Source of the DNA: Photobacterium obscurum
GTDB lineage: Bacteria > Pseudomonadota > Gammaproteobacteria > Enterobacterales > Vibrionaceae
Assembly (NCBI RefSeq): GCF_026191635.1
Contig: NZ_JAKRRW010000005.1
Location: 1 to 64,000, forward strand
DNA length: 64,000 nucleotides
Direction: 5' to 3'
The position numbers were made by a program, and so were the translations under genes. The notes below the pieces were generated by a model. The model searched no databases. It was given only the letters and a program-made list of their open reading frames with translations, and was not told where the DNA came from. Below are positions 7,537 through 16,297 of the stretch, one piece after another; position 1 is the stretch's first letter, and each line of letters begins with the position of its first letter.

Positions 7537-8979
7537 CTACTCTTTCAATAGACGCGGAATATAGACTTTGACTTCCAAACCGCCTTCTTTGGCGTTGTGA
7601 ATGGTCATATCACCACCGTGGGCATGAATAATATTGCGGGCAATGCCCATGCCTAACCCATGGCCTTCGTCATCTTTGGCAATTCGGAAATAAGGTTCAA
7701 ATACCGCCTCCAACGACTCTTCCGGGATACCTTGTCCCTTGTCTTTGATGATCAATATCAGTGAATCGGGCTCATCTGAAACAATGATGTTAACCTCATG
7801 ACCATACTTCACACCATTGTCAATCAGGTTGCTCAAACAGCGCTTCAACGCCAACGGTTTACCGGTCATCGGGGCAATGGGGGTATTCGGTAAATGAACT
7901 TTGATCTGCTTGCTGTTGTGCCGCTCGGCAATGCTGCGCAGCATTTCAGACAGATCAACCTGAATCAGGTTTTCATGCAGATCGGTATCTTTTACCGTCT
8001 GCAAGGCCCCTTTAACCATCATTTCGAGCTCATCAAGATCGCGGTTAAACTTATCGATTTTCGCTTCGTCATCGATCAGTTCGGCCCGCAGGCGCAACCG
8101 GGTGATAGGAGTTTTCAAGTCATGGGAAATCGCGGAAAACAAATGTTCGCGATCATCGATATAACGTCGCAATCTTAGCTGCATTCGGTTGAACGCCTGT
8201 GTCGCCGTTACCAATTCGCTGGCTCCTTCTTCGACCAGTGGAGGCTGGTAGATATCGAGGCTGAGCGCATTGGCGGCATTGGCCAAGCGCTTTAACGGCT
8301 TGGTCTGACGGCGGATCATAAAATAGGTGAAAACGAGCAGCAGTGTCGTGATAAAGACCAGGAAAATCACCTGCTGCCCGGTAATAATCTCATCTTCCAG
8401 CGTCACATAAGGCGAAGGTAATAAGGCCGCAATGTACAGCCATTCGTTTGTCGCCAGCTCTAACTGCACAACTAAAATGGGCGGGTTAAACGGCTCCAGG
8501 CTCAAGGTATAGTGCGCCCATGAACGCGGCAGATCCGTCAATAGGATATCGTTCTTCAGAACGTGCAGGGTTTCCGGACGAGAAAACTCGACTCGAATAA
8601 CATCTAGCCGCGGCAACTTCTCGCTCAACACCTCTTCAAAAACCCTGACGGCAGTATTTTTCATCTGCGAGGAGGGAATTGGATCAATGAGGATTTCTTC
8701 TTCGTTGAACGATACAAAGAAACGGGTTCCGCCCATATTGCGCAGCTGATCCAGAACAATATGGCGATATTCGAGGGGCAGCGACTGAAAGAAGGTAACC
8801 GTTGATGCAAACATAGACGCCATACTTGACGATGCCGACTCCAGACCTTCCAAGTCACGCTGTTTAGACTGCCCGTACCAAATAATGGTGGCGATCATCT
8901 GGGCCAGAAACACCGCCAATAACGTAAACCACAGAGTGCGCGCCAAAAGCGATTTGGGCCACCATTTTTTCCAATTCAT
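7537..8979 (-). CDS. EnvZ-type sensor histidine kinase
   Basis: 480 residues. TM1 is at about 13-33, followed by a ~165-residue periplasmic sensor region and TM2 at about 203-222. Then come HAMP, a HisKA domain with phospho-acceptor H286 (in SHDLKTP), and an HATPase domain with the N box (NLIDNGVKYG), G1 (DKGQGIP) and G2 (GHGLGMGIA). The gene lies 37 bases after the response regulator and just before the sugar-binding-protein gene. Kinases of this type paired with glucose-binding proteins are known in Pseudomonas (GtrS/GltR), where they control sugar uptake. Equivalence here is inferred from gene order, not shown. Confidence 0.9.
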   Translation of the reverse strand: MNWKKWWPKSLLARTLWFTLLAVFLAQMIATIIWYGQSKQRDLEGLESASSSMASMFASTVTFFQSLPLEYRHIVLDQLRNMGGTRFFVSFNEEEILIDPIPSSQMKNTAVRVFEEVLSEKLPRLDVIRVEFSRPETLHVLKNDILLTDLPRSWAHYTLSLEPFNPPILVVQLELATNEWLYIAALLPSPYVTLEDEIITGQQVIFLVFITTLLLVFTYFMIRRQTKPLKRLANAANALSLDIYQPPLVEEGASELVTATQAFNRMQLRLRRYIDDREHLFSAISHDLKTPITRLRLRAELIDDEAKIDKFNRDLDELEMMVKGALQTVKDTDLHENLIQVDLSEMLRSIAERHNSKQIKVHLPNTPIAPMTGKPLALKRCLSNLIDNGVKYGHEVNIIVSDEPDSLILIIKDKGQGIPEESLEAVFEPYFRIAKDDEGHGLGMGIARNIIHAHGGDMTIHNAKEGGLEVKVYIPRLLKE

Positions 8980-9016
8980 GAACGATGCCTTTTTCTGTCA
9001 CGTCAGGAGCGCTAGA

Positions 9017-9742
9017 TCATTCTTCGTAAGTGACTTCGGCATTGAAGGAGTAGCCATTCCCACGAATGGTTTTTATCAATCTCTGCTGTGTCCCCTTGTC
9101 TCCCAAACGCTGGCGCAAGCGGCTAAGCTGCACATCAATACCTCGCTCTGATGGGTGTGCCTCGCGGCCACGGGTCGCAAAGGAGATCGTATCGCGATCC
9201 AGCACTTCATGCGGGCGGGTCAGAAATAGCATCAGCAGAGAAAAGTCACTGCCCGAGAGTTCATAGTCACGACCTTTCTCCAGATCAAACAGTCGGTGAG
9301 ATGTCGTTTCCAGACGCCAGTTGGCAAAACGAATTGCTTTTGGGGTCGAGGGAGCCTGCTGGGTCTCAGTTGGCTTAACCCGGCGCAGCAAGGCTTTGAT
9401 TCTCGCCATCAGCTGCCGTGGACTGAACGGCTTTGCAATATAGTCATCGGCACCCAGTTCCAGGCCAATGATCTGATCCATTTCGTCAGAAACTGCCGTT
9501 AGCATGATAATGGGTACATCAGAAGTTTTACGAATGTACTGGCATAAGGTGAATCCGTCATCACCCGGCATCATTACATCCAATAAAATGAGATCGGGGT
9601 AACCCATCGCCAAGCGACGTTTCATTTCCTCGCCTTCGGCAGCGGTCGTTACCGTAAAACCTGCTTTTGTCAGGTATTCATCCAGTAGCTCGCGAATCTC
9701 CTGATCGTCATCAACAACAAGGACCTTCTTGCTCGCACTCAT
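9017..9742 (-). CDS. OmpR/PhoB-family response regulator
   Basis: 241 residues. The receiver domain has the acidic cluster D11-D13, phospho-acceptor D55 (LILLDVMMPG) and a switch lysine in IAKPFSP. The C-terminal winged helix ends with RGNGYSF. The start is supported by GAAGGAAG. It is the first gene of the operon with the downstream kinase and binding protein, and is expected to control their expression or a sugar regulon. Confidence 0.92.
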   Translation of the reverse strand: MSASKKVLVVDDDQEIRELLDEYLTKAGFTVTTAAEGEEMKRRLAMGYPDLILLDVMMPGDDGFTLCQYIRKTSDVPIIMLTAVSDEMDQIIGLELGADDYIAKPFSPRQLMARIKALLRRVKPTETQQAPSTPKAIRFANWRLETTSHRLFDLEKGRDYELSGSDFSLLMLFLTRPHEVLDRDTISFATRGREAHPSERGIDVQLSRLRQRLGDKGTQQRLIKTIRGNGYSFNAEVTYEE

Positions 9743-10106
9743 TTCATCTTCCTTCTGTACCGGCGGTATTTCTCGCTAGCAGCAAGCTTACGACAAGCTC
9801 TATCTATACTGCGGACACCGATATGTTACCTACTATTAGAACCAGAACATCAAGGTCAGGGAACCATTGCTGCTTTTCTGATTATCTCTTTACGTAAGAT
9901 ACCAGACCGCATCGAAAAAGGCGCGTATTATGCCTCAGAATCATGAACTTCACGGCTAATATTGATGATTTAGTCAGCAAAACCAAAGACCTTATAGGCC
10001 TTGGTAAAAACGCCATACCCTGTACCTGCCTCCACTCCCTACCGGCCTGCTACGCAGTATTACTGTCTTCAAGATCAAAAAAGCTGCCATTGGCAGCTTT
10101 TTGGAA
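9743..10106. other. Intergenic region between operon promoter and DUF3283 gene
   Basis: Holds the promoter region of the response-regulator operon and, near 10077-10102, a bidirectional terminator. A plus-strand reading at 9943-10212 runs into the terminator and the DUF3283 gene and is not believed. Confidence 0.5.
10077..10102 (-). terminator. Bidirectional terminator
   Basis: GCTGCCA and TGGCAGC form a tight hairpin with A-runs on the left and T-runs on the right, so it can act in both directions. It lies right after the DUF3283 stop. Confidence 0.85.
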
Positions 10107-10313
10107 CTATGCAACACCCATCTGGGTTTTATACTTGCTTACCGCGCGATTAAAAAAATCTCGGTCATCGTCATCTTCAATATTGTTACTCAGCTCAGCA
10201 AACACCTCATAGCCTTTCTTGGCATTTTTGACCTGCCACACGGCATAAGCAGCCTGCTTGTCTAATTCAATTCGATTTTTTTCAGCTTCAGATAACAACG
10301 TTAAGTTATGCAT
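10107..10313 (-). CDS. DUF3283 family protein
   Basis: 68 residues, charged and probably helical. The EKNRIELDKQAAYAVW segment matches the short DUF3283 proteins that I know mainly from Vibrionaceae; their function is unknown. The ATG at 10313 is chosen because an upstream in-frame extension to 10577 would overlap the end of the lipoprotein gene and encodes unlike sequence. It lies 77 bases after that stop and may share its transcript. Confidence 0.75.
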   Translation of the reverse strand: MHNLTLLSEAEKNRIELDKQAAYAVWQVKNAKKGYEVFAELSNNIEDDDDRDFFNRAVSKYKTQMGVA

Positions 10314-10389
10314 AACCCAGCACCAACGGTAAAACACAGCGCCGATCTTAGCCGATTTTTTTCTCCAGACCAATGATAAACCCGCAGCT

Positions 10390-12531
10390 TTACTTTGCGT
10401 AATACTTATTCTCGACAAATCGCTGCAAGATTGATGGCATCGTAACGCTGAATGATTGCGGTACGACCTGATTTTGATCTGGTGACTCAACCCACTGGTT
10501 AACGGTAACCACCTCAAAACTCTTGCCTTCGGCAACTTCGATATCAAATACATGCCACCAGCGTGTTGGCTGTTCAACGGGGGCCATGAACGGCGTTACC
10601 TGGCCATCAATCGCCAGCCTGACATTGGTTGTCGTTCTGTCCATCAATATTTCATTCGAGTAGTTATGAACATAATAGGAATACTTCCCAGCGAGAGGAT
10701 ACTCAAATAAAGATACGACCTCTGGCCCATAACTATCCGTATCATCGACATCAAGGAAGATCCGCTCGTTATTCACAACGGCTTCTTTAGCGCTGAAATA
10801 CACATGGAAGCGGCTACCATTTCCGTCAGGCCCGAAAAAATGAGAGTCCAGATCCCGCGGTGCTTCCCCCCAGCGCAAAGTAATTTGGGTCGAGGCCGTA
10901 TCCAACAACAGGCAGCTATCAAGCGTTATATCTTCTGTTAGCGTCGAGATGGTCTGTGTTCGGCTCTGCTGGCCCAAACGGGCTGACAATAAAATTTCAC
11001 TTTCCATTCTGACCGGGATAGAAAATTCGCCAGCACTATTCGAGTAGCTCGTCGAACGACCGTTGTAGTCCAGTCCTTCTGACTGCAACCGAGCGTTGGC
11101 AATACGCTGCTGCTCTGTATTCTCGACACAGCCATTGATATAGACTGTCTCGTATATTCGGTCCGCATTCCAGGTGGTAAAATGGCTAACCGTACCGGCA
11201 TAATAATCACCGTTGACATCCGAAACTAATGTGGCCTCGCCTTCTTCAATCCAAATTCCCTGTATCGGATCGTAATAATAGAGAGGAATAACGGCTGGAG
11301 CGGCAATTCCTGTTGCCGGGATACGAATATCAGCCTGTTGGCCTTCCGCCAGTTGCAGAGGTGCACCACTTTCATCGGCAAAGGTCACCGTTATTGCGCC
11401 GAATGACTCTATCGGCAATATCTCGCCATTTTCATCCCGGGTCACCATTTCACCCGGCATCAGATGAATATCCATTGTTGAATCAATAATATTCAGTTCT
11501 GCCGTCACCGCAGTGGTGACAGCGTTGCCCTGGGAATCAACCAAACTATTAGCCGGCAGTGATACCAACACCTGGTCTTCAACTTTAAGTTGCTGCGCCT
11601 GTGTTGGCTCAAATACCACTGAGCCATGTACAGGCGGTAACAGGATTTTTTGCGGTAGCGCTATTTCTGCAGGACGGATTGTCACCGCCCCCTCACGGTA
11701 ACCCTGCGCATCGGCAGACAATGTCATCCGCTCGGCCAATAAACGATCAGCAATAGCAACGCTATAGGCTCCGGTTTCATCACTTTCTGTTTCAAAAGCC
11801 ACGACATTATTCGCCGACAACTTCACCTTACCGCCAGCAATCACGTCATTATTATAATAATCTGCTAACGTGCCCGAGATGATCAGATGATAGATTTCAT
11901 CAAGTGAGAATGTCACTTCAGCCGGCTGAGCATTATCTTCGCCGCCATCAGACACTCGAACCGTGACATTACCTATTTGTGAAGCGGTTACTGCCGAGGT
12001 ATAGCTAATTTCCCCGGTTGTACTGACAGTTAACTTCTCAGGGCCTGCAACTTTTTCGAAACGAAGATCGGTACCGTTATTTTCGTCATCCGGATCTGCC
12101 ACTCCCAACTGCAAGATCAGAGTCTCGCCGGAATCAACCTGTTGATCGCCCACCACCGTTACAACAGGAGCATCATTAACAGGAGTAACTGTCAGCTTAA
12201 ACGTCTGAGTTACTGTTTCATCACCAGACTTCACCACCACAGTCACTTCGCCAGACGTCAGAACCCCTTCTATAGGCGTCCACTGAACCAAGCCTAAATC
12301 AGATACCGTCATCCCTTCAGGGGCATTGTTCAACGAAAATTCAGGCGTTGCTAACCCACCAACATCTACCTGGTATTGAAACGATATATCTTCCGTGGCA
12401 TTGGTTGGTGCCGGAGATAAGATCCTACCGCTAGTCACCTGCTCATCTGAATTATCACTATCGTTGCAGCCTGCTAGAACCAAGGTAATTACCGATGCCA
12501 GCAAACTTAACTTAATCACTTTACTTATCAT
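10390..12531 (-). CDS. Large surface lipoprotein with Ig-like and YfaP-like domains
   Basis: 713 residues. A lipoprotein signal peptide ends in the lipobox LAGC (C21), followed by an acidic stretch. Two cadherin/Ig-like putative repeats follow (about 35-220), including the PVNDAP linker typical of such repeats. Next is a carboxypeptidase-regulatory-like region (about 220-300), then a part resembling FAM171/ZU5-like modules. The C-terminal domain (about 555-700) resembles DUF2135/YfaP, with RDLDSHFFGPDG. It is probably anchored at the outer membrane and may bind other proteins or polysaccharide; the function is unknown. No neighbour explains it. Confidence 0.75.
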   Translation of the reverse strand: MISKVIKLSLLASVITLVLAGCNDSDNSDEQVTSGRILSPAPTNATEDISFQYQVDVGGLATPEFSLNNAPEGMTVSDLGLVQWTPIEGVLTSGEVTVVVKSGDETVTQTFKLTVTPVNDAPVVTVVGDQQVDSGETLILQLGVADPDDENNGTDLRFEKVAGPEKLTVSTTGEISYTSAVTASQIGNVTVRVSDGGEDNAQPAEVTFSLDEIYHLIISGTLADYYNNDVIAGGKVKLSANNVVAFETESDETGAYSVAIADRLLAERMTLSADAQGYREGAVTIRPAEIALPQKILLPPVHGSVVFEPTQAQQLKVEDQVLVSLPANSLVDSQGNAVTTAVTAELNIIDSTMDIHLMPGEMVTRDENGEILPIESFGAITVTFADESGAPLQLAEGQQADIRIPATGIAAPAVIPLYYYDPIQGIWIEEGEATLVSDVNGDYYAGTVSHFTTWNADRIYETVYINGCVENTEQQRIANARLQSEGLDYNGRSTSYSNSAGEFSIPVRMESEILLSARLGQQSRTQTISTLTEDITLDSCLLLDTASTQITLRWGEAPRDLDSHFFGPDGNGSRFHVYFSAKEAVVNNERIFLDVDDTDSYGPEVVSLFEYPLAGKYSYYVHNYSNEILMDRTTTNVRLAIDGQVTPFMAPVEQPTRWWHVFDIEVAEGKSFEVVTVNQWVESPDQNQVVPQSFSVTMPSILQRFVENKYYAK

Positions 12532-12868
12532 TGTGGTATCTCCTTATACCTGACAGAAACAGTTAATGATTCAACTGCTCTATAGATGGATCAGGTGAAT
12601 TAACTTAATGGGGACGAATACACACAAGAGAGTAATGTGAGTAATAGAGACAAGCGATCCAATGCTCACATTAATATGCAGCCCGCCGCATATTAATGTG
12701 AGAACAAAACAAGTTTTGAGTCTTTTGGGGAGTAAATTGGAGGCACGGGTACCATTACCCGGTTAACGCAGCGAGGAGAATAATAACCTGATCAGTAATG
12801 TTGTTCTCACAAGTGAGCCTGTTCCGGAAGAACAGACAGCAGATGTCATAATAACGAGTTATGGGATC
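12532..12868. other. Intergenic region with a long perfect palindrome
   Basis: 337 bases between two minus-strand genes. It contains the 15-base inverted repeat described separately and a smaller one, CTGTTC/GAACAG around five bases, near 12818-12834. No open frame or RNA family was recognised. Confidence 0.5.
12665..12702. repeat. 15-bp perfect inverted repeat
   Basis: The arm CTCACATTAATATGC (12665-12679) is followed by an 8-base spacer and its exact complement (12688-12702). There is no T-run on either side, so it is not a standard terminator. It could be an operator, a processing site or the remains of a small mobile repeat. Confidence 0.8.
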
Positions 12869-13657
12869 CTAAAAGCCGAGGAACATCTTCAAAATAATAA
12901 AAAAGCCAGCCACAACTCCCATCGTCAGTGCCACACTAAATACTGGGCTTAATGTCGATGAACAAGGATTATGAATAGCATCCGTCAAAGTCGGCTCATC
13001 TTTATCTGGTTGCTTTTGCCCTTTGATTAGTTCAGATACATAGTAGGTAATGGTTTCAATCGATTCATCGACAGAATCAATAACCTGAGCACCTAACCAC
13101 TTTTCGTTGTCCACAAGTTGATTGTGGTCAACTGAGCGAGGCTTGCTGAACAAACCGGTACGTCGATCAATCACCGATACAGCAGATTGACCATCTTTTT
13201 GATACCAGACCCAACAGGGCAAATAGCTGCCTTCAATTTTGACTTTACTCGGAAAAGGATAGTGAGAGTCTTCCATTACCTGCAACAACTGTTCTTTTGA
13301 CGAAACCAGGTAATGTAGCTGCTGGAGGGATTGCTCTAGCCAGTGAGGGAAATTGTTCCGATAAGACGGCTGACGCAACGGGGCCAATCGCGCCGCACCG
13401 CGCACTACATATTCTGTAACCAATCGATTTACCGGCTCATTATCAGGCCAAATTTTCTGCGCTAAAGATGGAGGAAGCAGTAACCGTTGGCTCACCGTGC
13501 CACTTGGCGCCACCATAAACAACAACTGTTCATTAGATTCTAGAGTAGCGAGATTACCAAACGGCTGATACTTGACTTTCCATGGGACAGTAATATCACG
13601 GAGAATAGTGGCATTTACTCTTTCTACTGTTGCCTGATAATGCTCATAGTTCGTCAT
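12869..13657 (-). CDS. Tail-anchored protein of unknown function
   Basis: 262 residues from the ATG at 13657, preferred over a GTG at 13663 because GGAGG is correctly spaced for it. The body is soluble-looking with no recognised domain. Near the C-terminus about 20 hydrophobic residues (VFSVALTMGVVAGFFIILKM) end four residues before the stop, so it would be a tail-anchored inner-membrane protein facing the cytoplasm. The gene stands alone. It could be a family-restricted protein; no function is proposed. Confidence 0.6.
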   Translation of the reverse strand: MTNYEHYQATVERVNATILRDITVPWKVKYQPFGNLATLESNEQLLFMVAPSGTVSQRLLLPPSLAQKIWPDNEPVNRLVTEYVVRGAARLAPLRQPSYRNNFPHWLEQSLQQLHYLVSSKEQLLQVMEDSHYPFPSKVKIEGSYLPCWVWYQKDGQSAVSVIDRRTGLFSKPRSVDHNQLVDNEKWLGAQVIDSVDESIETITYYVSELIKGQKQPDKDEPTLTDAIHNPCSSTLSPVFSVALTMGVVAGFFIILKMFLGF

Positions 13658-13805
13658 GGCCACCCTCCGATATATTCATCTACCACTTTTAAGGTATCGT
13701 AAATGAATATCCTCGTGGCTACCTTGATCCGATTCGAATTTCAGCTAATTCATTGCTTTTTTTACTTAACATAACCTGAACCATCGGTATTTTGAATCCA
13801 ATATG

Positions 13806-13830
13806 TAAAATGCCGCCTCACGGCGGCACT
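13806..13830 (-). terminator. Terminator of outer-membrane protein gene
   Basis: TGCCGCC (13811-13817) pairs with GGCGGCA (13822-13828) around four bases. On the minus strand it is followed by ATTTTAC. Confidence 0.75.
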
Positions 13831-13853
13831 TAGTCCGTTATAAGTAATGATAA

Positions 13854-14369
13854 CTATAAGCCGACACCGACCCCCAGGATGACTGCGTTATTTTCTACAT
13901 CCCCCATATCACGGTATTCATAACCTAGGCTCAAATCCACTAACGGAATAATTGTTAGGACAAAACCAGCTCCGCCAGTAAACCCCCAGCCATCATCACT
14001 GTTCTTAATGCCTTGAGATTCAATATCAACATCGTAGTAATTTGTCCCCGCCTTGGCATATAAACTACCAATTAGCAAAGGAATGTCACCTCGAACCGTG
14101 ATCGGAAAAGCGGTGTAGTCAATATCATTGTCCGCCTCGCTTAGATCTGAATCGACTTCAGCACTACCCTGTACTACCCCGGCATTTACACTAAAGATAT
14201 CGTTAATTTGGTAAGTCGCATTCAGCCCATACTCAAAGCCATACTCGCTGTTTCCATCAAAATCAAGACGAGCAGCCCCCGCACTCGCCCCAACCGATAC
14301 TCCCAAAATATCAGCACTCGCTGGTAATGCCATCAGCGCCAGCAGCGTAAATAACAAACGCTTCTTCAT
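13854..14369 (-). CDS. Small outer-membrane beta-barrel protein
   Basis: 171 residues. A signal peptide (MKKRLLFTLLALMALPASA) precedes alternating hydrophobic/polar strands rich in Gly and aromatic residues. The protein ends in LGVGVGL rather than a terminal aromatic. Pattern and size fit eight-strand barrels of the OmpW/OmpA-like, TIGR04219-type class. The ATG at 14369 is preferred over GTG 14375, which lies too close to the ribosome site. Ligand and function are unknown. Confidence 0.75.
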   Translation of the reverse strand: MKKRLLFTLLALMALPASADILGVSVGASAGAARLDFDGNSEYGFEYGLNATYQINDIFSVNAGVVQGSAEVDSDLSEADNDIDYTAFPITVRGDIPLLIGSLYAKAGTNYYDVDIESQGIKNSDDGWGFTGGAGFVLTIIPLVDLSLGYEYRDMGDVENNAVILGVGVGL

Positions 14370-14988
14370 AGCCACAATCCCTCGTTAAAAACACCCAGCC
14401 CACCTCAATTACTCAGGTATAACCTGTGTGATGAACTTATTCTTATCACCATTTACAATTAGACGACAAATTCCACTAATACCAATTCGTTAGCTAAATT
14501 TCGTGCAAGCCCTCACTGAAGAATCATCGTTTACATGCTGCTTAGCGACTCTCACGGAAGGCAAGAAAATCTAAAGACATAATGAACATATAAAACTGCC
14601 TAATTATTCCTTTTTGGCTAAAACAGCCATGAAATCCATTACAAGATCACATATTGGTACCTAGTGTTTCACTCTGTATACAATTGTTAATCTGATCCAA
14701 AAAATACAGATAACATGCTGAAAAAAATAGATTTAATGTGGGAAATTTGAATTGACAACCTAATTAATAACAACTTTTAAGCAAACGGTTTCCCTCCCAT
14801 TTTCAACAGAATTGGTAATCAAGGGGCTATTTTTGGATAATGGGGAAACAATTTGTGATCAAGATCGCGAGAATAAAAGACCGCGTTCCTTACACTTAAC
14901 CCCATCAAACGGCAACAGTAAAAGGCGCCAATAAAGAGCAGCCTAAATTAGCCGTGACAACAATATGCAACACATAGAGGGTAAACAC
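14370..14988. other. AT-rich intergenic region between divergent genes
   Basis: About 620 bases separating the outer-membrane protein gene from xapX-deoD. It holds a CAGGTATAACCTG palindrome (14415-14427), one copy of the TAATACCAAT motif (14477-14486) and a CRP-like site near the xapX end. No ORF or RNA gene was recognised. Confidence 0.45.
14854..14869 (+). promoter_or_regulatory. CRP-like site upstream of xapX-deoD
   Basis: TGTGATCAAGATCGCG matches the CRP consensus half TGTGA exactly and the second half partly (TCGCG against TCACA) with the correct 6-base spacing. Nucleoside catabolic genes are under CRP control in enterobacteria and vibrios, so control of deoD by cAMP-CRP is plausible. 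Confidence 0.4.
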
Positions 14989-15159
14989 ATGAACGAGATT
15001 CTGCTTGCTGTTTTTGCAGGGTTAATTGTTGGCTTGTTTTTTTCAGCCATCAAACTTCCGCTGCCAGCGCCACCTGTACTGCCAGGCATTATGGGTATCG
15101 TCGGTGTTTACTTAGGTGGTATTGCATACCAAACTATTGTTGAACGTTTTTTCTCTTGA
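14989..15159 (+). CDS. XapX domain protein
   Basis: 56 residues with two hydrophobic helices and the Pro-rich centre (LPLPAPPVLPG) that marks XapX domain proteins. The ATG at 14989 follows AGAGGG with good spacing; an upstream ATG at 14965 has no such site. XapX proteins are small inner-membrane proteins of unclear function often found next to purine nucleoside phosphorylase genes. deoD follows after 42 bases, so the two are probably co-transcribed. Confidence 0.85.
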   Translation: MNEILLAVFAGLIVGLFFSAIKLPLPAPPVLPGIMGIVGVYLGGIAYQTIVERFFS

Positions 15160-15201
15160 TTCCCCCGTATTTAATTATTAACAAATTCCTAGGAGTGAGC
15201 T

Positions 15202-15912
15202 ATGGCTACCCCACATATCAATGCTGAACTTGGTGATTTTGCAGAAACAGTCCTAATGCCTGGTGATCCACTACGTGCAAAATTCATCGCAGAGAACTTC
15301 CTGGAAGATGTAAAGCTTGTTTGTGACGTTCGTAATATGTTCGGTTACACAGGTACATATAAAGGTAAAAAAGTATCTGTAATGGGCCATGGTATGGGTA
15401 TCCCATCATGTTCTATCTACGTACACGAGCTAATCAAAGATTTCGGTGTGAAGAATGTTATCCGTGTAGGTAGCTGTGGTGCAGTACATGACGATGTGAA
15501 ACTGATGGATGTAATCATCGGTATGGGCGCATCTACTGACTCTAAAGTGAACCGTATCCGTTTCAACAATCACGACTTTGCTGCGATTGCTGACTTCCAC
15601 CTATTGGAAACATCTGTAAACCAAGCTCGTCTGCAAAACGTACCAGTTCGTGTTGGTAACGTATTCTCTGCAGATCTTTTCTACAGCCCAGAAGCTGACC
15701 TGTTCGACAAAATGGAACAACTTGGCATGCTAGGTGTGGATATGGAAGCGGCTGGTATCTACGGTGTTGCTGCTGAACTGGGTGCAAAAGCACTGACTAT
15801 CCTGACAGTTTCTGACCACATCAAGCGTGGCGAGAAACTAAGCTCTGAAGACCGTCAGAAGTCTTTCAACCAGATGATGAATGTTGCGCTTGAAACCGCT
15901 ATCAACATCTAA
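15202..15912 (+). CDS. deoD: Purine nucleoside phosphorylase
   Basis: 236 residues, the standard length of the hexameric bacterial enzyme. Conserved segments include [20 protein letters not shown] and [11 protein letters not shown]. The enzyme splits purine (deoxy)ribonucleosides with phosphate to free base and sugar-1-phosphate in the cytoplasm. Codon choice is strongly biased (GGT, CGT, GTT, AAC) like highly expressed genes. A strong AGGAG ribosome site precedes it. It is transcribed with xapX. Confidence 0.95.
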   Translation: MATPHINAELGDFAETVLMPGDPLRAKFIAENFLEDVKLVCDVRNMFGYTGTYKGKKVSVMGHGMGIPSCSIYVHELIKDFGVKNVIRVGSCGAVHDDVKLMDVIIGMGASTDSKVNRIRFNNHDFAAIADFHLLETSVNQARLQNVPVRVGNVFSADLFYSPEADLFDKMEQLGMLGVDMEAAGIYGVAAELGAKALTILTVSDHIKRGEKLSSEDRQKSFNQMMNVALETAINI

Positions 15913-15917
15913 TTAAT

Positions 15918-15965
15918 TAAAGTGGCTGGTGTGTTCCCCGATGTGCTGGCCACTTACTTATTTAG
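15918..15965 (+). terminator. deoD terminator
   Basis: AAGTGGC (15920-15926) pairs with GCCACTT (15949-15955), with further pairing inside. A moderately T-rich stretch follows. Confidence 0.6.
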
Positions 15966-15972
15966 CTAGTGC

Positions 15973-16011
15973 TAATACCAATATGATTACCATTAAATTG
16001 TATTGGTATTA
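15973..16011. repeat. Inverted pair of TAATACCAAT motifs
   Basis: CTAATACCAATA and its complement TATTGGTATTAG face each other across about 18 bases. The same ten-base motif recurs at 14477-14486, 44175-44184 and 44229-44238, with a partial copy at 46411. All copies are intergenic. It looks like a dispersed short palindromic repeat. Confidence 0.6.
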
Positions 16012-16183
16012 GTGAAAACTAGGGAAATTAGTGCTCACAAAGATGCATATATCGAGCGTAGTTGCAGCTCAATATTTTGTAAAATGTGGCGTCTTACACA
16101 ATTTGATTGAGGGCTGGCCATTAAGGCATAACGTTCTCACGCGGACTAGGTTATATATCTGTATAATTGTGGCATCTAATTAA

Positions 16184-16219
16184 GTACTGAATAAAAGGCC
16201 GGTTCCTTTTATTCAGTAC
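16184..16219. repeat. 15-bp perfect inverted repeat upstream of zinc-ribbon gene
   Basis: The arm GTACTGAATAAAAGG (16184-16198) and its exact complement (16205-16219) flank six bases. It lies 78 bases before the zinc-ribbon protein gene. It may be an RNA hairpin in its leader, an operator, or an end of a lost element. No T-run follows. Confidence 0.8.
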
Positions 16220-16297
16220 CACTCCCTACCCCCTTCATATGTGAGGATATTGAACTCCGCACATATTGCTCAGGCACAAGGATAAGGTTAGGCTGAT

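Noticed and set aside
9943..10212. Plus-strand 89-codon frame
   Set aside because: Runs through a bidirectional terminator and antisense to the DUF3283 gene.
10314..10577. N-terminal extension of the DUF3283 frame
   Set aside because: Overlaps the lipoprotein gene in another frame and encodes non-family sequence; the family begins at the ATG at 10313.
12641..12670. TGTGA ... TCACA pair as a CRP site
   Set aside because: Half-sites are far more than six bases apart and in the wrong relation.
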